Shown here piece after piece: positions 33,946 through 41,185 of a DNA stretch of 64,000 nt; position 1 is the stretch's first letter, and the number at the start of each line of letters is the position of its first letter. Position numbers and translations under genes: made by a program. Under the pieces are notes generated by a model, which ran no database searches, was not told where the DNA came from, and saw only the letters and a program-made list of their open reading frames with translations. Source of the stretch: Thiobacillus sp. UBA3361 (GTDB lineage: Bacteria > Pseudomonadota > Gammaproteobacteria > Burkholderiales > Thiobacillaceae); contig DEQR01000064.1 of the NCBI GenBank assembly GCA_002360535.1, positions 83,927-147,926 on the forward strand, given 5' to 3'.

Positions 33946-33971
33946 GCCAGCGAACCTTCATCTACGGTTTT
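33805..33971 (+). repeat. 30-bp direct repeat flanking a 107-bp insertion with a hairpin
   Basis: The 30 bases at 33805-33834 recur at 33942-33971 with one mismatch (C at 33825, T at 33962). The first copy is fused to the rnr stop, the second is the real start of rlmB. Between them, 107 bases contain the perfect hairpin GACTTGCC-TGAC-GGCAAGTC (33862-33881). The layout resembles insertion of a small palindromic element with duplication of flanking sequence, or a tandem duplication that then diverged. Confidence 0.85.
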
Positions 33972-34685
33972 CACGCCGTGCTGTCGCGCTTGCGCCACCA
34001 TCCGCAAAGCATCCAGGTCATTTATCTGGACGAATCCCGCCGCGACAAACGCGCCCGCGATGTGCTTCGCGTCGCCGAAGAAAAGAACGTGAGGGTCATC
34101 CTCAGCGAGGCGGCGCGGGTGGACGACATGGCCGGCGGCAAGTCGCAGGGCGTGGCGGCGCTGGCCGAGCCCGTCAAGCTGGCCCGCGATCTGGACGAGG
34201 TCCTGGAGGATCTGCAGGAACCCGCCCTCTTGCTGGTGCTGGACGGGGTGACCGACCCGCACAACCTGGGCGCATGCCTGCGCAGCGCCGATGCCTTCGG
34301 CGCTCATGCCGTCCTGGCCCCCAAGGACCGGGCCGCCGGCCTCAACGCCACGGCCGTCAAGGCCAGCAGCGGCGCGGCGGATACCGTGCCCTACTTAGCC
34401 GTGACCAACCTGGCGCGTAGCCTGCGCGAGTTGAAGGACCGCGGTCTGCTGGTGGTGGGCAGCGACCAGGAAGGCAGTCTGCCGGTCTCGGCGGCGGACT
34501 TCAGCGTGCCGGCGGCCATCGTCCTGGGCGCCGAGGGCACCGGCCTGCGCCGCTTGACCCGCGAGCATTGCGACCTGCTGGTGCGCATCCCCATGTATGG
34601 CCAGGTGGAAAGCCTGAACGTCTCGGTGTCGGCCGGGGTTTGCCTGTACGAGGCCAGGCGGCAACGCGCCAAGGCCGAGGTTTAG
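33942..34685 (+). CDS. rlmB: 23S rRNA (guanosine-2251-2'-O-)-methyltransferase RlmB
   Basis: A 247-residue SPOUT-family enzyme that methylates G2251 in the peptidyl-transferase P loop. It has a small N-terminal substrate-binding domain (residues 1-75; FIYGFHAVLSRLRH) and the knotted catalytic domain: LVLDGVTDPHNLGACLRSAD, VLGAEGTGLRRL and IPMYGQVESLNVSVSAGVCL. The rnr-rlmB pairing is common in proteobacteria, but here a 137-bp insertion separates them. Confidence 0.96.
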   Translation: MSQRTFIYGFHAVLSRLRHHPQSIQVIYLDESRRDKRARDVLRVAEEKNVRVILSEAARVDDMAGGKSQGVAALAEPVKLARDLDEVLEDLQEPALLLVLDGVTDPHNLGACLRSADAFGAHAVLAPKDRAAGLNATAVKASSGAADTVPYLAVTNLARSLRELKDRGLLVVGSDQEGSLPVSAADFSVPAAIVLGAEGTGLRRLTREHCDLLVRIPMYGQVESLNVSVSAGVCLYEARRQRAKAEV

Positions 34686-34692
34686 GACGGCC

Positions 34693-35247
34693 ATGACCGA
34701 CAACCGTATCCGTGAGGCCTGGGCCGTATTCAACCGCAGCGAATTGCTACACGGCCAGGGGGAAGTTGAACGGGTTCTGGATCGCTTGGCGGATCAGATC
34801 ACCAATGCCCTGGCCGATCGCTTCCCCGTGGCCTTGTGCGTCATGGGCGGCGCCGTCGTGTTCGCCGGTAAATTGCTGCCCCGCCTGGGCTTCCCCCTCG
34901 AGTTCGATTACCTGCACGCCACCCGCTACCGCGACGGTACGCGCGGTGGCGAGATCGAGTGGGCCATGCTGCCGCGCAAATCCCTGGAGGGGCGCGATGT
35001 GCTGCTCCTCGACGACATACTGGACGAAGGCCACACCCTGGCCGCGGCCAGCCGGAAGCTGCTGGAACTGGGTGCCGCGCGTGTCCATATCGCCGTGCTG
35101 GCCGACAAGTGCCTGAGCGGGAGCAAGCCCATCCGCGCCGATTTTGTCGGCTTCAGCCTGCCGAACCGCTATGTGTTCGGCATGGGCATGGACGCCTACG
35201 GACTGTGGCGCAACCTGTCCGGCATTTACGCATTGAAGGAGGATTGA
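34693..35247 (+). CDS. hpt: Hypoxanthine-guanine phosphoribosyltransferase
   Basis: A 184-residue purine-salvage enzyme joining hypoxanthine or guanine to PRPP. The PRPP-binding loop DVLLLDDILDEGHTLAAAS (about residues 98-116) is diagnostic, with FPVALCVMGGAVVFAGKLLP upstream and FVGFSLPNRYVFGMGMD near the C-terminus for base binding. The next gene encodes a nucleoside phosphorylase that releases hypoxanthine, so the two form a short salvage route. Confidence 0.9.
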   Translation: MTDNRIREAWAVFNRSELLHGQGEVERVLDRLADQITNALADRFPVALCVMGGAVVFAGKLLPRLGFPLEFDYLHATRYRDGTRGGEIEWAMLPRKSLEGRDVLLLDDILDEGHTLAAASRKLLELGAARVHIAVLADKCLSGSKPIRADFVGFSLPNRYVFGMGMDAYGLWRNLSGIYALKED

Positions 35248-35249
35248 AC

Positions 35250-36035
35250 TTGCTGGCGATCATCGGCGGTTCCGGACTGACCAAGCTCGAAGGCCTGCAC
35301 ATCACCCATCGTCAGGTGATCCGCACGCCCTACGGAGAACCCTCCGGCGCCCTGACCTTCGGTGAGCTGGACAGCCACCCGGTGGTGTTCCTCGCCCGGC
35401 ACGGCTACGGACACACCATTCCGCCCCACCTGGTCAACTACCGGGCCAACATCTGGGCCCTGCACGCGCAGAGGGTCACGCACGTGGTCTCGGTGGCCAC
35501 CGTCGGCGGCATCCATCCCGACCTGACCCCCGGCCGCCTGGCGGTGCCCGACCAGATCATCGACTACACCCATGGCCGGGAAGGCAATTTCGCCCAGTTC
35601 GGCGAGGGGCCAGTCACCCACCTGGATTACACCTGGCCCTATTGCCAGGCGATGCGGGAGCGGTGCATGGCGGCCTTGGAAAACGCGGGCGAGGATTACC
35701 TGCCGGGTGGCACCTATGCCACGGTGCAGGGGCCGCGCCTGGAGACCAAGGCGGAGATCGACCGCCTGGAGCGGGACGGTGCCCACATGGTGGGCATGAC
35801 CGGCATGCCCGAGGCCTATCTGGCGCGCGAGATCGGACTTTGTTACGCGGCCATCGCGGTATGCGTGAACTGGGCCGCGGGCCGCGGCGACAGTGACGCA
35901 GGCATCTCCGCCGAGGGCATCGAGACCATGCTGGGCCAGGTCATGGGCCGGGCGCGCAAGGTGCTCACCCACCTGGCCTGCATGACCTACGGTGATGCCA
36001 TCGGCACTACACCGGGCGGTGCCTGCGATATCTGA
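35250..36035 (+). CDS. S-methyl-5'-thioinosine phosphorylase (MTAP/PNP family)
   Basis: A 261-residue trimeric-type nucleoside phosphorylase. The TTG start at 35250 is supported by a strong AAGGAGG site seven bases upstream. The N-terminus (LAIIGGSGLTKLEGL) carries the phosphate-binding GGSG. Other motifs are FLARHGYGHTIPPHLVNYRA, VQGPRLETKAEIDRL and the base-binding region HMVGMTGMPEAYLAREIGL. The methionine after the VGM motif and the pairing with hpt favour methylthioinosine over methylthioadenosine as substrate, with hypoxanthine then salvaged by Hpt. That specificity is inference. Confidence 0.85.
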   Translation: MLAIIGGSGLTKLEGLHITHRQVIRTPYGEPSGALTFGELDSHPVVFLARHGYGHTIPPHLVNYRANIWALHAQRVTHVVSVATVGGIHPDLTPGRLAVPDQIIDYTHGREGNFAQFGEGPVTHLDYTWPYCQAMRERCMAALENAGEDYLPGGTYATVQGPRLETKAEIDRLERDGAHMVGMTGMPEAYLAREIGLCYAAIAVCVNWAAGRGDSDAGISAEGIETMLGQVMGRARKVLTHLACMTYGDAIGTTPGGACDI

Positions 36036-36551
36036 ATGGCGGTCCGCGACCTCCTGAAAATGGGCGACCCGCGCCTGCTGCGGCTGGCGCGGCCGGTGGA
36101 GCGATTCGACACGCCGGAACTGCACGGACTGGTGGCGGACCTGCTGGACACCATGCACGCCAACGACGGCGCCGGCCTGGCCGCGCCCCAGATCGGCGTC
36201 GATCTGCGGGTCGTGGTCTTCCAGGTGGAAAACAACCCCCGCTATCCGGACGCGGAACCGGTGCCGCTGACCGTGCTGATCAACCCGGAACTGACTGCCT
36301 TGGACCCGGCGTTGGAGGAGGGCTGGGAAGGCTGCCTGTCGGTGCCCGGCCTGCGTGGCCTGGTGCCGCGCCATCGGGCTCTCCGCTACCGCGGGCGTGA
36401 CGCCTTCGGCGCGCCCATCGACCGTACCGTCGGCGGTTTCCATGCCCGCGTGGTGCAGCACGAGACCGATCACCTGCTCGGTATCCTCTATCCCATGCGC
36501 ATGCGTGACATGAGCCGGTTCGGGTTCGTGGACGCACTCCCTGTGGCCTAG
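36036..36551 (+). CDS. def: Peptide deformylase
   Basis: A 171-residue metallo-enzyme that removes the formyl group from nascent N-terminal methionine. All three motifs are intact: GAGLAAPQIG, EGCLSVPG with the metal-binding cysteine, and QHETDHLLG with the HExxH-type histidines and catalytic glutamate. The ATG directly follows the phosphorylase stop. The gene is away from fmt and rsmB, so it may be a second deformylase of the genome; that cannot be judged here. Confidence 0.93.
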   Translation: MAVRDLLKMGDPRLLRLARPVERFDTPELHGLVADLLDTMHANDGAGLAAPQIGVDLRVVVFQVENNPRYPDAEPVPLTVLINPELTALDPALEEGWEGCLSVPGLRGLVPRHRALRYRGRDAFGAPIDRTVGGFHARVVQHETDHLLGILYPMRMRDMSRFGFVDALPVA

Positions 36552-36564
36552 TACAAAAATACCG

Positions 36565-36591
36565 TCAAGTTTTTTCCCGCCATGTCGAAGT
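36565..36591 (+). promoter_or_regulatory. Candidate sigma-28 (FliA) promoter of the first flagellin gene
   Basis: TCAAGTTT (36565-36572) matches the -35 consensus TAAAGTTT at 7 of 8 positions. After exactly 11 bases, GTCGAAGT (36584-36591) shares the CGA core with GCCGATAA but only 4 of 8 positions overall. It lies about 80 bases before the flagellin ATG. The presence of flgM in the window supports a sigma-28 regulon. Confidence 0.5.
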
Positions 36592-36670
36592 TCGGGTTGA
36601 GACCGGCATTCCCCGCCGGAATCCGTGGGAAGAATTCCCTCGCCTCTGAATCCAGAACAGGAGCTTCATC

Positions 36671-37528
36671 ATGGCTGACGTCACCCTTAACCCCTCCATG
36701 CGCGCCAACCTGGCGAGCCTGCAAGCCACTACCGCACTGCTGGGCAAAACCCAGGAACGCCTATCCACCGGCCTGAAAGTCGGCAGCGCCGTGGACAACC
36801 CGGCCAGCTACTTCGCCGCCCGCGGCCACAATACCCGCGCCGATCTGCTGGACGGCCTGAAAGACAACATCAGTGAGGCCATCCAGACCGTCAAGGCCGC
36901 GGACAATGGCGTGAAGGGCATTCTGAGCACCATCGAATCCCTGCGCGGTATCATCACCCAGGCCCGTACCGCCCTGAACGACACCACCACCAGCGCCAGC
37001 ACGCTCTCCGGACTGACCACCCAGTACAACAGTCTGGTCCAGCAGATGAACAACCTGCAGAGCGACTCCAGCTACAAGGGCATCAATTTCCTGTCCGGGA
37101 CCAGCACCACCCTGACGGTGAACTTCAACGAGAACGCTACCACCAAGCTGAGCATGTCCGGCTTCGACTCGTCCTCCAGCGGCCTGTCGATTTCCGGCGG
37201 TTCCGCTTCCGGTGTGGGTTCCCTGACTTCCGCTTCGTTGTCCGGCACTGCCAGTCTGGACAGCATGGAGGCCAAGCTGAACTCGGCCATCGCCTCGTTG
37301 CAGACCAAGTCGTCCGAACTGTCCGCCAACCTGAGCATCCTGACCACGCGGCAGACCTTCGTGGGCGACATGATCAACACCCTGCGGGATGGCGCGACGA
37401 ACCTGACGGTTGCCGACACCAACGTGGAGGGCGCGAACCTACTGATCCTGCAGACGCGTCAGCAACTGGGTACCACGGCCCTGAGCCTGTCCGCTCAGTC
37501 GGCCCAGTCGGTTCTGAGGTTGTTCTAA
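36671..37528 (+). CDS. fliC: Flagellin (first copy), short type
   Basis: A 285-residue filament subunit. The N-terminal D0/D1 region (MADVTLNPSMRANLASLQAT, then ERLSTGLKVGSAVDNPASYF) and the C-terminal helix (LGTTALSLSAQSAQSVLRLF) are clear. There is almost no variable D2/D3 region: the middle is a 60-residue Ser/Gly/Thr-rich stretch (about residues 140-205). This N-terminal style resembles alphaproteobacterial flagellins. The Ser/Thr-rich exposed part is a possible O-glycosylation target. A CAGGAG site lies before the ATG. It is a near-twin of the copy at 38697-39554. Confidence 0.95.
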   Translation: MADVTLNPSMRANLASLQATTALLGKTQERLSTGLKVGSAVDNPASYFAARGHNTRADLLDGLKDNISEAIQTVKAADNGVKGILSTIESLRGIITQARTALNDTTTSASTLSGLTTQYNSLVQQMNNLQSDSSYKGINFLSGTSTTLTVNFNENATTKLSMSGFDSSSSGLSISGGSASGVGSLTSASLSGTASLDSMEAKLNSAIASLQTKSSELSANLSILTTRQTFVGDMINTLRDGATNLTVADTNVEGANLLILQTRQQLGTTALSLSAQSAQSVLRLF

Positions 37529-37541
37529 TCCGCTGACCTGG

Positions 37542-37583
37542 GGCGGCCGCGCCAAGGACCAGAAGGTCTGAGGCTCGGCCGCC
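37542..37583 (+). other. Strong stem-loop after the first flagellin gene
   Basis: GGCGGCCG (37542-37549) and CGGCCGCC (37576-37583) form a perfect 8-bp stem. Inside it GACC-AGAA-GGTC (37557-37568) forms a second small hairpin. No T-run follows. It starts 13 bases after the flagellin stop and may stabilise or partly terminate the abundant flagellin mRNA. Confidence 0.6.
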
Positions 37584-37598
37584 TGGGAGGGTAAGACC

Positions 37599-38360
37599 AT
37601 GACAAACGGCATCAGCAATGTAGTGGCTGCCGGCACAGTCCAAGTCGCCCAAAAAGCGGGCGGGGTCGAGGCCAAGGTCCAGTTGAACAGCCCCCCCCAG
37701 GTTTCCGTGCCCAAAGGCACGGATTTCGCCGTTGTGGGATCGGCCCAAGCCGCCAGACAGGCGCAGGCATTGTCCAGTCTGGACGGCCAACATCGCGCGG
37801 CAGACGCGGTCAGGCATGCCGGCGAGGCCTTCGGGCAGATCGGCAAGCTGTTGGGCCAGGCCGAAGACAGGCTGTGGCAGATCGTCAAACAGTACCCGCC
37901 CTATCCGGCAGAAAGTCGTGAGCGGATGGAACTGCTCAACAGCCTGGTAGGTTTGCGCAAGCAGATCGATGCGTTGACCTTTCCGCCACCCCATCGCGAG
38001 CCTGTCACCCTGATCGGTGATTCAGCCCGGACTGACGGTGTGGGTGATGTGCAGTTCACCATGGACAATCGGCAGTACACCCTGCATGCGCAACCGGTGC
38101 ATTCGGGCGCGGAAGGTCTGGATATTCCCGAATTGGGATCTCAGGTCAGCGATGCAGAGGTTGGCCAGGCACTGGGACAGGTGCAGCTGGCTCGGGAAAA
38201 GCTGGCTGCCAGACAGGCGGCCTTGATCAGCGAGCTGGATGCGATTCCGCAACCCGGAAACGAACAGATCGAAGCCGTGCTTCAGTCCAGCCGCAGCGAA
38301 CTCGCCGGCCGGGCGGAGACGATCGGCGGAGCCAGCGGCGGTTTAGGCAACCTCTCTTAA
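37599..38360 (+). CDS. Unrecognised protein between two flagellin genes
   Basis: A 253-residue soluble protein with no signal peptide or membrane segment; I do not recognise it. The first 60 residues are low in structure (Val/Ala/Gln-rich). Residues about 65-125 look helical (GEAFGQIGKLLGQAEDRLWQ, then RERMELLNSLVGLRKQIDAL), followed by a short beta-rich section (GDVQFTMDNRQYTLHAQPVH) and a C-terminal helix pair (VGQALGQVQLAREKLAARQA). The GGGAGG site is 7 bases before the ATG. Position suggests a filament-related role such as a minor filament protein, chaperone or export regulator, but this is only context. Confidence 0.75.
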   Translation: MTNGISNVVAAGTVQVAQKAGGVEAKVQLNSPPQVSVPKGTDFAVVGSAQAARQAQALSSLDGQHRAADAVRHAGEAFGQIGKLLGQAEDRLWQIVKQYPPYPAESRERMELLNSLVGLRKQIDALTFPPPHREPVTLIGDSARTDGVGDVQFTMDNRQYTLHAQPVHSGAEGLDIPELGSQVSDAEVGQALGQVQLAREKLAARQAALISELDAIPQPGNEQIEAVLQSSRSELAGRAETIGGASGGLGNLS

Positions 38361-38377
38361 CGGCATCCCGCCGTTAA
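38357..38377 (+). terminator. Hairpin overlapping the stop of the unknown gene
   Basis: TTAACGGC (38357-38364) and GCCGTTAA (38370-38377) form a perfect 8-bp stem with a 5-base loop and include the TAA stop codon. The following bases (TCCTTACT) are only weakly T-rich, so termination may be partial. Confidence 0.5.
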
Positions 38378-38406
38378 TCCTTACTCCCGCGCCAAGCACG
38401 CGCGTC

Positions 38407-38481
38407 GGGGCAATGCCCCCTATCCCCCATTCTTGCCCGGCCATCGGGCCGGTCACGGCAATCCTTGCCGTCCGGCGGCAA
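38407..38481 (+). repeat. Palindrome cluster upstream of the sigma-54 flagellin promoter
   Basis: Three further dyads follow the 38357-38377 hairpin within the 336-base gap before the second flagellin: GGGGCA-A-TGCCCC (38407-38419), CCGGCC-ATCG-GGCCGG (38437-38452) and ACGGCAA-TCC-TTGCCGT (38455-38471). The last overlaps an alternative stem TTGCCG-TCCGG-CGGCAA (38466-38481), so the two are mutually exclusive. They lie about 65-140 bases upstream of the -24 element, where enhancer-binding proteins usually act. No other gene was seen in the gap. Confidence 0.6.
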
Positions 38482-38543
38482 ATCGTGTCTCCGCCCACCC
38501 CGTCTCTTGTAAAAATACCCAATAGAATCAGTACATAACGACC

Positions 38544-38559
38544 TGGCACGCCCTTTGCA
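38544..38559 (+). promoter_or_regulatory. Sigma-54 promoter of the second flagellin gene
   Basis: TGGCACG (38544-38550), four bases, then TTGCA (38555-38559) is a full match to the -24/-12 consensus. The predicted start is near 38571, giving a leader of about 125 bases before the ATG. It could drive flagellin, flbT, flaF and possibly the sugar genes that follow with small gaps. Confidence 0.9.
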
Positions 38560-38589
38560 AACACTGTTTGCCAGGCGTTTCAGGCATTG

Positions 38590-38612
38590 CATGGCGCCGC
38601 TGGTTGGCCATG
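38590..38612 (+). other. Stem-loop in the leader of the second flagellin mRNA
   Basis: CATGGC (38590-38595) and GCCATG (38607-38612) can pair around an 11-base loop within the predicted 125-base leader. In Caulobacter, FlbT acts on a flagellin mRNA leader. A structured leader next to an flbT gene is therefore of interest, but the link is inference. Confidence 0.35.
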
Positions 38613-38696
38613 GCGGTAACCCGGCACTTGGGGTGCACAAGTGAACCGGCCCCATGACAAGAACTGTTTATCTTGAACCTAGAAAGGAGTCGGCAA

Positions 38697-39554
38697 ATGG
38701 CTGATATCACCCTCACCTCGGCGATGCGCGCCAACCTGGTCAGTCTGCAAAACACCACGACCTTGCTGGGCCGCACCCAGGAGCGGCTGGCAACGGGTCT
38801 GAAGGTCAATACCGCCGTGGACAACCCGGCCAGCTACTTCGCGGCCCGCGGCCATAACCTGAGGGCCACTCTCATGGATGGTCTGAAGGACAATATCAGT
38901 GAGGCCATCCAGACGGTCAAGGCAGCCGACAAAGGGGTGGGTGGGATCCTCAGCACCATCGAATCGGTGCGCGGCATCATCACCCAGGCACGGGCCGCCC
39001 TCAATGACACGGTCACCAGCGCTACGACGCTGTCGGGGCTCACCTCCCAATACAACTCGTTGCTGGAACAGCTCAACAACATCCGCCAGGATTCCAGCTA
39101 CAAGGGCATCAATTTCCTGTCCGGCACCAGCACCACCCTGACGGTCAACTTCAACGAAAACGCCACCACCAAGCTGAACATATCGGGCTTCGATGCCTCG
39201 GCCAGCGGGTTGTCCCTATCCGGCGGCGCGGCCTCCGGCGTGGGCACCCTGACCTCGGCTTCCCTGTCCGGTACGGCCAGTCTGGACAACATTGAGTCCC
39301 GCCTCAATTCGGCCATCGCCTCCCTTCAGACCAAGTCGTCCGAACTGGCGGCCAACCTGAGCATCCTGACCACCCGGCAGACCTTCCTGACCGACATGAT
39401 CAACACTCTGCGAGACGGGGCGACTGCCCTGACGGTGGCCGACACCAATGAGGAGGGTGCCAACCTGCTCATCCTCCAGACCCGGCAGCAATTGGGTACG
39501 ACCGCCTTGGGCTTGTCCGCTCAGGCGGCCCAGTCCGTTCTCAACCTGTTCTAA
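38697..39554 (+). CDS. fliC: Flagellin (second copy), short type
   Basis: A 285-residue flagellin of exactly the same length as the first copy and nearly identical through most of the protein. It starts MADITLTSAMRANLVSLQNT and ends LGTTALGLSAQAAQSVLNLF. Differences cluster in the first 50 residues and a few surface positions. The Ser/Gly/Thr-rich short central region is shared. An AAAGGAGT site precedes the ATG at 38697; the in-frame start at 38673 is less likely. It is under a sigma-54 promoter, unlike the first copy. Confidence 0.95.
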   Translation: MADITLTSAMRANLVSLQNTTTLLGRTQERLATGLKVNTAVDNPASYFAARGHNLRATLMDGLKDNISEAIQTVKAADKGVGGILSTIESVRGIITQARAALNDTVTSATTLSGLTSQYNSLLEQLNNIRQDSSYKGINFLSGTSTTLTVNFNENATTKLNISGFDASASGLSLSGGAASGVGTLTSASLSGTASLDNIESRLNSAIASLQTKSSELAANLSILTTRQTFLTDMINTLRDGATALTVADTNEEGANLLILQTRQQLGTTALGLSAQAAQSVLNLF

Positions 39555-39629
39555 GCGTAAGACGCCGCCGCGCGGGGTGCCGTTGGGCATCCTGCCGAGG
39601 CGACCAGGGACTCAAGCGGGAGCATGAAT

Positions 39630-40028
39630 ATGCCGTTACATATCGAACTGAAACCGGGCGAGAAGATATTTCTGGGTGGCGCGGTCATTGAAAATGGTGA
39701 AACACGCAGCCATTTGACCGTGCTGAACGACGTGGCCGTGCTTCGGGAAAAGGACATCATTTCCGACGCTGACGCCGATTCGCCGTGCAAACGTGCCTAT
39801 CTGGCCGTTCAGCTCATGTACATGGACCCTGGCAACCTTGCCAGGTACCACCAGCTTTATTGGGGCCTGGTTCAGGATATTCTCGCGGCGGCGCCCAGCA
39901 CCGTCGCCTATTTGGATGAGATCAGCGCCCACATCCTGGCCGGAAGCTACTACCAGGCCCTCAAGGTTGGGCGTCAGCTGATCCAGTATGAAAAGGAGCT
40001 GATGGAGAATGCCCAGCAATCCACTTGA
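39630..40028 (+). CDS. flbT: Flagellin regulator FlbT
   Basis: A 132-residue FlbT-family protein. The start MPLHIELKPGEKIFLGGAVI is the family's conserved opening, followed by VLNDVAVLREKDI, YLAVQLMYMD and SYYQALKVGRQLIQYEKEL. In Caulobacter FlbT represses flagellin translation by acting on its mRNA leader. The ATG at 39630 gives good spacing to GGGAG and the typical MPL start; an ATG at 39624 is the alternative. It overlaps flaF by 20 bases. FlbT is best known from alphaproteobacteria, so its presence here is notable. Confidence 0.92.
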   Translation: MPLHIELKPGEKIFLGGAVIENGETRSHLTVLNDVAVLREKDIISDADADSPCKRAYLAVQLMYMDPGNLARYHQLYWGLVQDILAAAPSTVAYLDEISAHILAGSYYQALKVGRQLIQYEKELMENAQQST

Positions 40029-40386
40029 TGCGTATCAGGATGTTGAACGGGCCACCCTGTCGGGGCGCGAGTTGGAAGCTTCGGTGCTGAACAAGGCGGC
40101 CACGCTGCTCATCGACGCCAAGAACCGCTGGAACGAGGCGGATCACGAAGCCAGCCTGGACACGGCCCTGAAATACAACCAGCGCATCTGGAGCTTTTTC
40201 CAGGTGGAGGTCTCCAGCGAGGAGAACCCCCTGCCGGTGGAGATCAAGCGCAACATCCTGTCCCTGAGTTCCTTCGTTGACCGGCGCACCTTCGACATCA
40301 TGGCCTACCCGGAACCGGACAAGCTCAACATGCTGATCAACATCAACCACAACATCGCCGCCGGATTGCGCGGCGACAAGGGCTGA
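40009..40386 (+). CDS. flaF: Flagellin synthesis/secretion protein FlaF
   Basis: A 125-residue FlaF-family protein. Family motifs are GRELEASVLNKAATLLIDAK, LKYNQRIWSFFQVEV, NPLPVEIKRNILSLSSFVDR and the C-terminal MLININHNIAAGL. In Caulobacter FlaF is needed for flagellin synthesis and export and works opposite FlbT. The gene overlaps flbT and is followed after only 25 bases by the CDP-sugar genes. The flagellin-flbT-flaF grouping supports a shared job. Confidence 0.92.
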   Translation: MPSNPLDAYQDVERATLSGRELEASVLNKAATLLIDAKNRWNEADHEASLDTALKYNQRIWSFFQVEVSSEENPLPVEIKRNILSLSSFVDRRTFDIMAYPEPDKLNMLININHNIAAGLRGDKG

Positions 40387-40411
40387 CGCCGATGGGAGCA
40401 CCCCCTTGGGC

Positions 40412-41185
40412 ATGAAGTGCGTCATCCTGGCGGGTGGTCTCGGCACCCGCATCAGCGAGGAATCGCACCTCAAGCCCAAGCCGATGATCGAGGTGGGCGG
40501 CAAGCCGATCATCTGGCACATCATGAAGATCTACTCCGCCCACGGCATCAATGAATTCATTGTCTGCCTGGGCTACAAGGGCTATGTGATCAAGGAGTAT
40601 TTCGCCAACTACTTCCTGCACATGTCCGACGTGACCTTCGACATGCAGGCCAACCGGATGGAGGTCCACGAGCGCCACGCCGAACCATGGCGCGTCACCC
40701 TTGTCGATACCGGCGAACAGACCATGACCGGCGGGCGGCTGAAGCGGGTGGAAAATTTCGTCCGCGACGAAAGCGAGTTCTGCTTCACCTACGGCGATGG
40801 CCTGTCAGACGTCGATATCGGCGCCCTGGTGCGCTTCCACCGCGACCATGGCCGCCTGGCCACCACCACTGCCGTACAGCCCCCGGGCCGTTTCGGCGCC
40901 CTGGACATGAGCGGTGCGGCGATCAAGCGTTTCGAGGAGAAACCGAAAGGCGAAGGCGGCTGGATCAACGGCGGTTTTTTCGTGCTCTCGCCCGCCTGCC
41001 TGGGTCTGATCCGCGACGACAGCACCGTGTGGGAAGGCCGCCCGCTGCAAACGCTGGCCGAACGGGGCGAGATCATGGGCTACAAGCACGACGGCTTCTG
41101 GCAGCCCATGGACACCCTGCGCGACAAGCTGCACCTGGAAGCGCTCTGGGAAGGCGGAAAGGCCCCTTGGCGATGCTGGGCGTGA
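40412..41185 (+). CDS. rfbF: Glucose-1-phosphate cytidylyltransferase
   Basis: A 257-residue enzyme making CDP-glucose from CTP and glucose-1-phosphate, the entry step to CDP-3,6-dideoxyhexoses. The N-terminal motif CVILAGGLGTRISEESHLKP with KPMIEVGGKPIIWHIM, then IVCLGYKGYVIKEYFANYF and FCFTYGDGLSDVDI, is specific to RfbF/DdhA/AscA. The ATG at 40412 is preferred to a TTG two codons upstream. It overlaps the dehydratase gene by 13 bases. Confidence 0.96.
   Translation: MKCVILAGGLGTRISEESHLKPKPMIEVGGKPIIWHIMKIYSAHGINEFIVCLGYKGYVIKEYFANYFLHMSDVTFDMQANRMEVHERHAEPWRVTLVDTGEQTMTGGRLKRVENFVRDESEFCFTYGDGLSDVDIGALVRFHRDHGRLATTTAVQPPGRFGALDMSGAAIKRFEEKPKGEGGWINGGFFVLSPACLGLIRDDSTVWEGRPLQTLAERGEIMGYKHDGFWQPMDTLRDKLHLEALWEGGKAPWRCWA

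Noticed and set aside
39575..39592. Hairpin GGGTGCC-GTTG-GGCATCC after the second flagellin as a terminator
   Set aside because: The stem has a G-T pair and no T-run follows, and flbT begins soon after; it is more likely a processing or stability element, if anything.
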